DNA of 64,000 nucleotides from NCBI RefSeq assembly GCF_022581195.2, contig NW_025899711.1, positions 62,001 through 126,000 of the forward strand, in the 5' to 3' direction. Each line of letters starts with the position of its first letter. Within the stretch, counting starts at the first letter, position 1. Position numbers and translations under genes: made by a program. The notes beneath the pieces were generated by a model, which made no database searches, was not told the DNA's origin, and saw only the letters and a program-made list of their open reading frames with translations. This DNA comes from Helicoverpa zea. Taxonomy: Eukaryota; Arthropoda; Insecta; Lepidoptera; Noctuidae. Positions 13,062-25,414 of this stretch are shown piece after piece.

Positions 13062-13132
13062 CGACTTCCCAAAAAGGAGGAGGTTCTCAATTCGTCGGGA
13101 TCTTTTTTTTTTTTTTTTCAAGATCAAATTTA
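13062..13132. mobile_element. Fragment of the ACCGACTTCCCAAAAAGGAGG repeat
   Basis: TTTAACCGACTTCCCAAAAA, then GGAGGAGGTT and a long T run, is one end of a common lepidopteran repeat. The same end appears inverted at about 41425-41455 and in decayed form at 7100-7130. Confidence 0.6.
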
Positions 13133-15400
13133 CAAAAGACAGCCCCGAACGCTCTCGCCCATACCACTTTCTATGTGTTTTTAAGCCAGAAATAAGTTTG
13201 TCCACACCTACCCAGAATATTATGAATAAACAAGGGTTAAAGTTGGACCAAGGAATAAGAAAAGACTAACTATACATTTGCTTTAGTTTAAACTTAGATT
13301 AACTTTACTCCCTGTTTATTAATAAAGACTGACCTAGTTAGAAAATAGCTACAAAGATGATGCATAATTTTGTAAAAAAGCATCGGTCACCATGAGCAAA
13401 GATGTAAGATAAAGACATATTTTTTTACATTCAAATCTTATCAATACATCTTAATTTATTCACAAGACATTATGATATTAACGATCTTTTTAAGCACACG
13501 ATTAATACTTTTTCAACCTGTCAGAGGTTACAAACAATTGATTAATTCTTAGGCATTGTTCAAGACTGGTTGGCAGTGAGTGGACTTCAATTGTTATTTC
13601 ATTGAATTGATAGTGGGACATTTTAAAATGAGTATGTTCTTTTGTTTTCTGCTTAATGCTTAGTGGTAAAGTGTGTTGAGTTTAAGTGGGGTCAGTAGGT
13701 ATAGAAAATGGGCGATACTAGTGATTGGAAAACAGTACTCAAAGCATTAACTAATTGCTTACTATTGGAACTGATGATTACAAATTAATTAATACAAATA
13801 AAAATATTCTATTCTATTATAAAAAATACAAATTTTCATCCACAATTGTACCTGCGTTTTGAGGGGAGCTACTTCCAGCACCAGGATGGAGATAAAAACT
13901 CCTCACCAATTTTTTAGCTAAATCGCTCCACTACATACAAACCAAACACACAGGATAATTTAAACATTACCTTAGACCATTTAAACAATAAACCTACCAA
14001 CAAAATAATTCAAAAGCTCTATTACAAACGCCACACTATTTTCTAACCTAACCTAACTCACTTTTACGTTTACAACGCACATCAAAATATTAGCCACGGT
14101 TTAAGTAATTAACGAGTCAGTATATTATATCGTTAGCAAGAGACGCCAGGAAAATGGATGGTGAATGATATTTTACTGCGTGATTATAAACTCAAGATAT
14201 GAGGATAATACTTCAAGTGCTAAGTATGTAAGCGATTAGCAGTAGGCTAGTGAAGTTTTTATCACGCCTGTAAGGTACTCGGTCATAGTTTTAGGATAGT
14301 TATTGAGCCAGTAACATTATTTTGTCATAGTAGATAATGTTAATGTAACTATAGAAATATTTTAAAGGTGAAGAGTATATTTATTAGGAAGCTCTAATTT
14401 TAGAAATGATGAGATGATTTGAAAAATCTTTCAGTGTTACATAGTTCATTTATAACGTACGAGTAAGTCTACATTTAATCCGGGTACATAAAGTGAAAAC
14501 TTTATGTTTTACTTTTAGCTAGTATATAATATTGACCTATCTTAATATAAGATGGAGCTTTGAAGGAATGTCAGATCCTCAGGCAAAAGAGTCATGAATA
14601 TACGACGGTTGCCTCATATATATAGATTTTTTTGAACTACACAATATTACCAAACGCATGGATAAACTTTCCGCAAATTATTTATTAAAATGGATGCCCA
14701 CGCGCTGCAGCAATAAACAGGAACAGAAAGGGGTAGTAGGTACCTAATGCCATAGTAATAAACAGGCTTTCAACCTGTCAATGCCTAATAAAATAATGAA
14801 CACGAATACAGAATTGAAATAGGTTCTAGTTATGATGATATTACTGAATATGAATATGTATTCAGCATCCAAGTTGTTGATAATGTATGCGGTATTAAAG
14901 AACTTCTAATTGTATATGAACCTTACATTTGATACTTTCACACATACAAACTGAATCGTGAGCTAAAATTATAAAACAAGTTAATAATGTGTGTGTGTGG
15001 GAGGAATACCTGAACTTGGAAAGCCCATCCCAGAAGTTCGCATAGTTATTAAAAAGCATTTCAGTTTGCTAGGGCCTAAGTTATTATAGTTAGAACATTG
15101 AACAGGGCCAGTTAAGTTTAAGTCATTCCTATGTGTTAATTACCATAAAATTATGACTTGTCTCACCGGCGACAGTGAGACAAATGTAAATTTTATACGG
15201 TCTAATGAAAATTGAAACACAATTTCCGAAGTGAGTACCATACCCAAACAAGATGGATGTAGTATAAAATTCAGTGACGCATACCGATTAGACGAAGCAC
15301 CCCGAGATAAAGCGATCCCACACGATGACCTTCCACACATTTCATTCATCATCTCCGTACCAAGTTAATTCAGTCAGCTCAATCGGTTCGAAAATTTGGT
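13133..15400. other. AT-rich DNA without recognised genes
   Basis: Runs of TACCTACCT-like and A/T-rich sequence; nothing protein-like and no clear inverted repeat. Confidence 0.5.
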
Positions 15401-15695
15401 ATGTATGTAGGCAGACTTTCTCCGGGTGAAATGGGTGTGAAGAGAGGGGGACGCGACCTTGTTAGAAGGGAGGTTGGCTTGGCACCTGCGCAGTATCCAC
15501 TTGTCACTCTCCCACCGCCGCGTGCGCACCGCCGCGTCCGAACAAACACGCGACTCCCGCGCACGTGCGCTTTACTTTTACAACTTTTTTTTTCGAAAAA
15601 ATCTGTGGAACGTTTTGTGTGCGAACTGTGTTGTGTTTGGAACATTGCTTGAATTCTCGACTGCTGTTCGCTGATACGGTGTTTCGAAGATTACG
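15401..15695 (+). promoter_or_regulatory. Candidate promoter and non-coding first exon of gene A
   Basis: This is the most GC- and CpG-rich island in the left part of the window. It has a repeated CCGCCGCGT unit near 15515-15540 and a CGCGCACGTGCGC palindrome with an E-box near 15559. It is followed by an exon-like stretch ending ATTACG|gtacgtta, a good donor at 15696. Gene A needs an upstream non-coding exon, because its first coding exon begins with an acceptor. Open frames on both strands here are by-products of high GC. The link to gene A, across about 21 kb, is inference. Confidence 0.35.
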
Positions 15696-17639
15696 GTACG
15701 TTAATTGATATGTTATAATTTAATTAATTACATCAGGACACACGCATGCAGGTAAAGGAATAAACACCTATTAAGGATTCGATAATTACAACTCTGTGAA
15801 AATGGGTCAAACGTGACAACATATTTCGAGATGCAGATTGTTGATGTGTTCCTTTACATAAATTTGCCTACGCCTGGAATTATGAAAGCTATAAGAAAGG
15901 TGCGGGACAAAGCCAGTATGAATTAAGAGAACAATATGAAGTAGTTTGGCGTTGATAGGTATGCTCAAATACTATGCAAATGACCATAACTCGGAGCCCT
16001 AAGTACATCACAAAATATTTATGAGAAGCGAGACAAAGGCTATTACAGGGTATCGTATGGACGGCGGTGAACGAAAGCTATAAAAGTTTGACTCCATCAA
16101 CACCTCCCGCGGTTGTTAAGTAATTTGACGTTATCTCTGTCAAAAGGAGATGTCATGATACTGGTGGGCTTTAGTTATGTAATGCGGTGTTTTATTGTAA
16201 TTAATTTATGACGAAGATAACTATCGTCGTAAATGACTATATAATTATTAGCTGTTGTTCAGAATTTATTGTGTAGCTTTATGGCAGCTACTTTGTTGGT
16301 TGGTTGCATATAACCTTATTGTATGTAGTATTCTTCATGATGGTTATGCATAAACATTTTGAAAAACGTACGCCGAACCAATCTTAGAGTAATATAAAGT
16401 TCTTTCACTCGGGTGAAATCCGGACGTTTCATAGAATCTCCTCAGTCGTAAATTGCACTCATCTTTAAAAGGAAATTCGTTCGCTTACTTACTGAAGATG
16501 ACATCCTTCTCATAGAGGTTTCATTTGTCAAGTGACCTATTTCGTGGAATGTGTAGTTTACTTCACGAGATTTAAGTAAGTAAGTGTATAAAAGATTTGG
16601 ACTTGAAAATCTTCTTAGCGTACTCTTACGAAACTTATGAAAGCTAGTCTTGTGAAATAAAAGTCAAAATTTCAAATGAGATTATAAATATTAGCTGAGT
16701 TAGAATGTAAGCTGTATTTTGTCTGCGTTTGATTTGATCGTGTAATGCCTTACAAATATTGATAGATTTTTAAATCATTTTTTGGCAATTAAAGCTCAAT
16801 TATTCAATGCTTTTAATTCTACAAAAGTAGTTCAAAATAGAGAAGAGAAATCAGTTAAGATACACACACAATCAATAATCAAACAGTCAGTCAATAACAC
16901 ACACATGACAACACAAATGTCTGCGCTTGCAGACATTATTGACATAAACGACACTCCTGTCAAACTCCAAGCACCATTACATTAGAAAATGGAAAAATAT
17001 AACAAAACACATACTATAGAAACAAAACATAGTGCTACGATAATCGTAGACAAAGTCGTACTAGTCGGAACTGAAGTATTCAGAGCGGAGCGCCGATGTG
17101 GGCCGGTCAGGTGCCCTGGTGACGGAAGTCTGAGATTCTATGTAACTTATATGTTGTGGTAGAAAACTTCTATGTTACTGTTTATTTTGTTGTGTTTGTG
17201 CTTTTCTAGGTTAATGAAAGTTGTGAATATTGTCGTTGATGAATATGATCTTAGATGTGTGACGGTGGATATTTTTTATGGTTATTCAATCCATCAAGAG
17301 AAAAAAAAAAATTTAAATCTGTAGCTGTCATGTCCAATGAACTGAAACTCCAGAAGGTATCGTGAGGTTTCCTTAGTTTATTAGATACCTACCTGAGAAC
17401 ATTATTTTCGTAGTAGGTACATACTTATCTAATTGACAATTTAAATTCGTAGTTCGTAGTTCGCACGTAAAAAATCCCAAGCTTTAAAAGATGACATATC
17501 AGAATAACATATCAAAATTTTACATTCAAAATGTAGGCCAGACATAAACAAAAAACTCAAAAAAAAGAAGAACAAAACAAATGAATTCACAAACCGTATT
17601 AATGGCTGCAGTCGCATAATTTATTAGTTCAGCCGTCAA

Positions 17640-17720
17640 CGGTAAAGCACGGTTCCGTTCCGCGCATGCGCGTTGCGTAAACCGCGCAGACGCAGTCACG
17701 CGACCTTGACATTGACCAGT
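17640..17720. promoter_or_regulatory. CpG-rich patch with GCGCATGCGC palindrome
   Basis: In very AT-rich surroundings, about 80 bp hold many CpGs and the palindrome GCGCATGCGC at 17662-17671. That motif matches the known consensus of the NRF-1 / Erect wing family of promoter-binding factors. It may mark a promoter or enhancer inside the presumed first intron of gene A, but no transcript feature is visible. Confidence 0.25.
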
Positions 17721-20700
17721 AAAGCGTTTCGTCCAAAAAGTCTCAAGTCATTATTTCGTCTTTTGTTTGACATTGAATGGATACCCAAATCCGGAACGTA
17801 GGTCAATACTTTCTTCTTGTAGATGCAGATCTAAGTAGGTAATTATTATTATCGATAATTAGCGATAGTTAATGAATAATTCACAACAAAACTTAGAGAT
17901 ATAAACTGTTAAATGCGCAGATTAAGATGCAATATAAATGTTAATGAGATATTAAGATGGTCAGGTTAACTAAGAGTCATTTAATAGTTGTCAATGAGGA
18001 TCAAAATGACAGTTCATGCTGTTTTGAGCTGCATAATAATTTTGAAGTACATTGTGACAACCAATTTTTATATTCAATACGATGACATTATGAAGGGGAA
18101 TATTTCATAGAATCACTTCATCTTCAAAAAGAGTAAAAAAACTTTTTTCATTTTTTAATACAACGCCTTAATTTAGAGTAACATTTATTAAGTCAGTATA
18201 CCTTTTTTTTATATAACACGAAAAGTGTTTGCTCGTTCATATTTTCCCCTTTTCAGTAGCCGAAAAAAATAATGAGGTGCTTTTTACGAAATTAAGTTCT
18301 CAATTCAGAAGCGATCCTTTTCCGCTTAAATACTTTTCATACATCTGTATGTATACATATATGATTTATATACAAAATGCTTTAATAAGCAAATAGAAAG
18401 ATAGATAGCTTATTGAAATTAGCCGTAACGGATGTATGTTAAAATGTTTGCACTTGAAAAGCGTCCACAAAGCCTTTCATGAAAACCGTATGATAATCTT
18501 TGCTGTAGTAGTGCTTAAGTTTAACGCCAACAGACAAATATACAAACGTGACAGATGTAGTAATTTTCAAACAAACTCTATAAAAAACGAAAATCTACAC
18601 TTATTTTATACGTTTTACAAGATCACATAATTTAAACCAAATCGAACAAAACAAACAAACAAGTTTAGAATTCAATGTGAATGCCACGGTGTGTTCCACA
18701 GGTGCAATAGTTCGATGCCAGTTCATTGAACATTTACTACGGAACGGCCTTCGATCAATTGCCTGTAAGTTGGTGTGACGAATCATTTTACTCTAGTTTT
18801 ATAGTTTATTTGTGTTGGCTATTTGTATACGGATGTTTGAGAATGTTACTTTATAAAGCTTTTTTTTACTAAACATATTTTTTTACTAAACATATTTCTT
18901 CACTCAAACATAGTTTATTAAAGATAAACTATCTTATTAAGAGAATATAGCGCACATGAGTTTTGAATGTCCTATATAATCCTATCGGTTTTTTTAAATA
19001 CAACTACGTAATATTCTATATCAAACAAAATTAAATACGTATTTATAATATATTTAATCTCACATGTTTATAGAGCACATAAAAATACAGTTTCATTGCT
19101 TTCTTAAATAAAGATATATTTAAAGTTTCTAGCCATACTTAATTTAGATATCTCAGTTTTTAATGTAGTGCACCAGATGAAATTATAATTCATAGAGGCG
19201 TACATTTAAACGCACAAAGGAACGTTAACAACGAACGCGCATATTAAATAGGTACGCAAGTTTTATTACGCTTTTAAATACTTGTGGCTTCTTTCACAGA
19301 ACATTCACTACACCATACTTGACGACAACTTAGTGAAACAATGGGATATTAAACCATCGCATTATATTCAGAGAAAGTTGTTTTCAAAATGTCGACTGAA
19401 AGCGCTCGTGAAAAATATGTATTTTAAAGCAAGTTGTGAAGTGAACGGATTTAAGATGGCTCTTTATTTAAACTGATTTCAATATGAAGGAAAATTAAAA
19501 GAAAATCTATATCAAACTAACTGAAAATTCTCATAGAAAATTACGTTCACTGGCTATAAACAAACACCGTTATAGCTACGGCTAATATGTTTACAGTCAT
19601 CCATTCATTTCCCTTACGTTAATAGGATTTTGATCGAGTAAGCTCACTCAAGGCTCGCATGGCATATCGTGGTTCATTTATTGCTTGTGAGGGAACTTAT
19701 AACGAGCTCAGGGAATACAGGTAAGCAGGTTAGGTGAAGTAAAGACACGTGTTAGTAGAAGATATCTTATTGCAGTTACAGCAGAAATAAACAAGACTAC
19801 ATTGCTTAAGAAAGTCGTTAATGTCTTTCAACCTATAAAGTTGAAAAGTTCATTTATTTATTTGCGTTGAATATGTCATTTATAAAGGAAGGTTTTCATA
19901 TAGGTATGCGATATATTTCCCACGGGACGCAGATGAAACCGCGGAAGCAGCTTAATAAAAATATATGTCATCTAAAGAAATACAGACCTTTTGAACGTTT
20001 ATCCTTTAGATACATCTTACCTATCCAAGATAAGATATAATGGATGTCTTAATAAACTAAAGAACTCAAAGAATTCCAAATTCAAAAGAGCGTAAAAAAC
20101 AACGAAAGACATTGACGTGATCGTACCTCAGGCAGATGAAACGTTCAAACGAAACTTAACACCAGTCAGCCAGCAATTACAATAAGGCACAGGTTCTAAT
20201 TAAGTAAACAGGAAACGTCTCGTGCGTCGGTATTCGTTTAATCACAGTTTAATAGTTACGGTAATAGGTGAAACTCATCTCCGAGCCGACCCATCTGTTT
20301 TTGTTGTTCGCCTGCGTCCGCACTTTCCCCGTTTAGATATATTAATTGGATATATATGTTTGTCGTGATCTTTTGAGGGTAAGAAGTGTTGGACGGGGCA
20401 CGATTGTGATTGTATTGAACTAGGCTAACGAAATCCATTCGTCAAGCTTGATAATGTTAGCTTAATCTGTACTAATATTGTAAAGCTAAATATCTCAGCA
20501 ACTACTCGTCCTATTTGAAAAGTCTTTCAGTATTCAATAGTAGAGTACGTTATCTGTTCATCTGAAACTGAAGTATTGAATTGAAATGAATATTGGGATC
20601 TATCGAACGATGACGATGTTTTCGAAGATCTTAAGTGAAGAGAAGAATAAGAATTTGAATAAAAATATGCTAACACTATAAGCTTTAAGAGCGAACAATG

Positions 20701-21162
20701 CAGAAGCTTTATCTATCATATCGATAACATGCCCCAGGGGGAGGACACTCCGTACATTTTGACAGCTAAGTAAACGAAGAGTCGCCACCTTTTATTTGGC
20801 CCGGAAACTATTTACTATCTAAAAGATACCTTAAATTACCAACAGATGGCACTACACTATAATCGATTTTGTTTGTTAATATAAAATTATTTATGCAATA
20901 TTAATTAGAGAAAAGTATGAGGAAAATATTAGACACTTGAAAAAAAAGATATAATAGGCGAATAAATTAAATACGGTTTAAAAAAGCACAAATATCAAAT
21001 TTCATCTAAAAAGACCTGGTGTCAGTATTCCAAGTAACTTAACAAAACCGATCATAATAATATCAATATGGCGGTTTTTTGCATTCCGCATACACGCGTA
21101 AATAAAAAGTAATATATAATAATTATTTGTTTTCCTTCGACCTTTTACTATATTAACGATGA

Positions 21163-21250
21163 CATTTTCTATTAGGGTAAGTAGCACCATGTAACTATAA
21201 CGATAACCAATGTTATAGTTATATGGTGCTACTTACCCTAATAGAAAATG
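21163..21250. mobile_element. Near-perfect 88-bp hairpin
   Basis: Arms of 39 bp (CATTTTCTATTAGGGTAAGT and on) differ at one position and are separated by a 10-bp loop. It looks like a minimal palindromic MITE or a recent palindromic insertion. No TA duplication is obvious. Confidence 0.85.
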
Positions 21251-21639
21251 TTATGAATATGATGCATAATTATAATATTTTTATAGCTATAGCTATGTAG
21301 GTAGTTCGGGGCCAATTTAGAGAAAGATGGCGCATTGTCAAATTGGGTTGCAAGAATAACACGTGAGTGGGCTCTCTTTTCCCTATATATTACTTTACTC
21401 TTTGACATACCCTAACAATGGAAATGATATTATCAGACGTTGATATATTGAAACTCCAGCGTTGATTGTAGACAAACCCATTGATAGCCGTGATGACAAT
21501 TACTTATGCTGATTGTATCATTTGTCATTCGAAAGCTTATGACAATGTAAGAACAATAAATGCTTATAATGTTTGAGATAAACCTTACCAATAACTTTAC
21601 GAGATAATGATAGTTTTTAAATTTTTCATTATTTGTCTC

Positions 21640-21715
21640 TCTTCTTAAGCCAAAAGTCATCCACTGCTGGATAAAGGCCTCCCCCAAGATTCGCCAATTT
21701 GCTGACACGACGACG
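21640..21715 (+). mobile_element. LINE 3'-end fragment
   Basis: TCATCCACTGCTGGATAAAG continues with GCCTCCCCCAAGATTCGCC. This is a slightly mutated copy of a motif found at the 3' end of non-LTR elements in many insects. Nothing coding remains. Confidence 0.6.
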
Positions 21716-24700
21716 CTTTATTTAGACACTGTGGCAAAAACTCATTCTAGGTATATTTGCTGCATGTACAATGTTAGCTATGTAGGTATACTAACGTAAC
21801 ATGTGGATCGCAGTTACCTGCCGTTACAGAGGGCGCTAGCAGCTTTTTTGGCGACACTCTTGCATACAAATGAAGTCATTTACCTACGTTTGACATAGAG
21901 CGGTTCAAGAGCTATTAAATTTAAAAATGTAGGGGTGGCATTGCAAGCGGAGGGAAATACTATACTGGTAATATAAAGTAAGCTAGAAGTTAAGTTTTAT
22001 GAAGTCGAGGAAGAAAGCAAAATACGATTAATTACTTGATTAACGCTATATTTTATAGTAATTATCTTTATTAGTCTACCGACATTAAATTAACTGGTAC
22101 TTAATTTTTCATCATGACACCCATTAGCATATAACTTAATCACTTTTATTTCAATCGTCAGTATCCTAATTCAAAGTCTTGTCGACATTTAAACAACTAC
22201 ATATATTTAATCTTTACACTTATTCAATTCAACAAAACTTTCTCTTGTTAGGGATTGATTAATTGAATACAATTTACTGGATTTTTATTTCGTCGTTATC
22301 TAACTAAAGTTCTGGGGTTTCCTGAATGTGTAATCGAATAATTATATCGATTAGTCGGTGAACTTTGAAATATTTTATCGATTAAGGAAACAAGCCAGGC
22401 ATCGAAGTGTTTTCTTTGAAATATTTTACAATTAGGTATTATGTGTAAGCTTGTAAGCTATAAGAAGTTTAAGTAATACAAAAGTTTGCATTGTCATCTT
22501 GATCAAAATAGGGTAAATTAAGCTATTTATGCAATTTGGTAAATGACCCAGCGTTTAACTGACCTCTTTTATCAAACATCCAGTCTAGTTGGGAACTTGT
22601 AATGGATTCAACATTACCAGTAAAAAGACTTCAAAGTTCAAAGTACAAAAAAATCTCCATGAAACCTGTTACATCATTCCACGAATCCCGAACTAATCGG
22701 ATTAATGGTGAAACTAGTAAACTTTCGTCTTCATAATGGGAACACTCATAGAACTTTTTGCCGCCGTGGGAACACGGTTTTAAATTAATTTCTATTTAAC
22801 GTTGGGAGCCGACTCTGTATTATATTTGTGTGTTGTAAAATGGAAAGTAGTAAAGTAACTATTAAGTTATTGATCTACTAAGCAATTAAGTTATTTTTTT
22901 ATTGCTTCACGCTCGTTTTCCTTGTGGATAATGATGTTAGGAGTAAGTGGTTTAAGTTTAGCTTTTATACCTAGTACTTAAATGGAAATTATGTCTTGTT
23001 GTGGAGTTACTATATCCTGTCAAGACAGTATTTACACCGTGTATTAATCTCTTGTTATTTGGTGTTGTCTTTAGGTTATCTAACTTATTCTAAGCTGCTT
23101 AATTGATTGTCAAAATCATAAGTCCGTTGACAGGTGACAGTTTAAATCCTCCTATAATCGTTGAACACAAACGTATTATCATTTTTTGCAATCTAAATCG
23201 ATTATGTATAATTTTATGAATGGAAACTATGATCGTTGATTTTAATGTTATGTAAGGCATTCGGATTTATTTTAAATTGATTTTGATTTCAAAGATTACA
23301 ATGCTTGTTCTTCACCATTTATCGTCTTCTAACGGGCATCTATAACATTCTGATCAATGTTTTATTTATCGATAAAAAAACCTGTAAATTAAAATAAAAT
23401 CTTAATACTGAGTGGCTCACCCACATATTTATTAACATTTATTTATGCAGTATAACATACAAATATTGTTCCACTACTCTCTTTGCATATTTTAATACAT
23501 TCTTTCAAGCTTTTCATAAACGAAATTGTAAGGTTGATCTCTTTGGTGCAGCGTGAGTAAGCGTTTTAAACGCCCCAGGCAATTAATGAGTAACCGCGTT
23601 TAAAAATATTCATTATCATCCAACGTACCGGTGAATAATTATTTTTGTAATAATTCTACAGGCTGTTAGAAAAAGTGGAGGCTATTATTTGGCAGACAAA
23701 AAAAGGGAAAGATGGACTTACAAAAATGTGCAAAGCAGGAAATTTTCGGAATAGCGTTACCTCAGAATAAAAAATTACCTACTCCGTTTTTGTATATTTA
23801 AAAACCATTTAGGGTGTACAAATAAAAAATACAGAAACATAAAAAAAACGTCACGTGTCCGGAAGATGACATTAAAATTAATTTGAGCTAGTTTAAACGC
23901 CAAAGAAAATAATGTTATGATTCGTTTCCTGCATTCATCAAATGGGTGTGTAGCAGAGGAAATCCGCAACCATTTTCCCAACAGTTAATGTGTTAATAGC
24001 TATCAATAGAATATCAATATCAACAAAGTCGGTTTACCTTTATATCAACGTTGAAACTCTGTTTAAATTGTTTGATGATTAATTTTACTCCTTGTAAAAG
24101 ACTTGTCATCATTACGAATATTTGAGACCTGATACTGGTCATAAGCCTCTTCCCACACAAAGAAGATAATTTTTATTTTTATAAATACTTAATGATAAAA
24201 AGCATTTTTATTAATACATTTAATTTAATGTTAAATAAAGTCCTAACAAAAAAGCTACATCATGTACAGCAAAGAAGATGTCTAGCGAACGGAACCAGTA
24301 TAGAGAAAGTTCAAGTCGTCTGGGGTCAAACCATGGACTCATAGCATTGGTGTTAATAGATTGTGTTTATAGGCGACCAACGATTTATCACTGCTATTAA
24401 CATATACAAAAATATGAGTGTTTTTTGGTATAATTAGATGGTAGTATTTAAAATAAGACCCCTGTGGGCCGGTAAATGGCCACACGGGTAGAACAGTCTA
24501 TGATAGATTATAGTTATGCTTTCTATGGTCATTCTATCAAAACAAAAACTTCCTTTTTTTGCTTGTCTAATTTGTTCTATGTCTCAGAAACCTTATCGAC
24601 CTTTCGGTCACGACCCTCATTTTGCGATCCTCGTTTCAAATAGTATAAATTGCAGTACTGTCGTGGCCTTTGCATTGAAAATCCTTCCTAAAAGACGATT

Positions 24701-25414
24701 TGAACCCTTTGGGTTATGTCAAACATTTTATACTAAACATATAAAACCCATATATATGTACAAAAGTAATATATCAATCACTAACTTGCCGAAGAAAATC
24801 TAGTTAAATTACTTTAAGGAAAACAAAAGATAACCTTTATAAGATTTGGAACAAATTCCGCTATTTATTTAGTCACCTGGAAATAACAGTATATTTATAC
24901 AAATCACGAAATAAAAATAAGGCCAATTCACACATTATCGGCTCACGAGCTATTGGTGGCAGACGTAGCGTCTCCGATCTTTATGTAAATTGCTTTCTCA
25001 CTTGCCTTATCTTCAAAATGTGAGATATACGTGATATTATATTCACCCATGTGTTATATATTACCTTTATACATAAAAACTGGACTATTTTATACAATTC
25101 ATTCGTATAAAAATAAGGGGTAAACATACTGAAACATGTACAATATCAACAATAGGCTCTTCGCAAAAAAATCTGCAAAGAAGAATAGCATTACATTGCG
25201 TATTTCATAGAAAAAATACAATATAAAAAACAGCAAACAAAAAATACAATGAACATTGAATAGAGTTGCCCAATACCAACACTGTCCACACTAGAAAGGT
25301 TTTAAACGAAACGAATAAAAAAGAAATAGAAAAAAATAAAGAAAAAAATATTTGTTTCGCGATGTCAACGTCACTCGTATGAATTGGAGCGGAATAGTGT
25401 TGACCGCACGTGTA

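Noticed and set aside
15379..15674. Overlapping frames of 70-88 codons on both strands
   Set aside because: They result from a GC-rich island; none has motifs, and the region reads better as promoter and non-coding exon.
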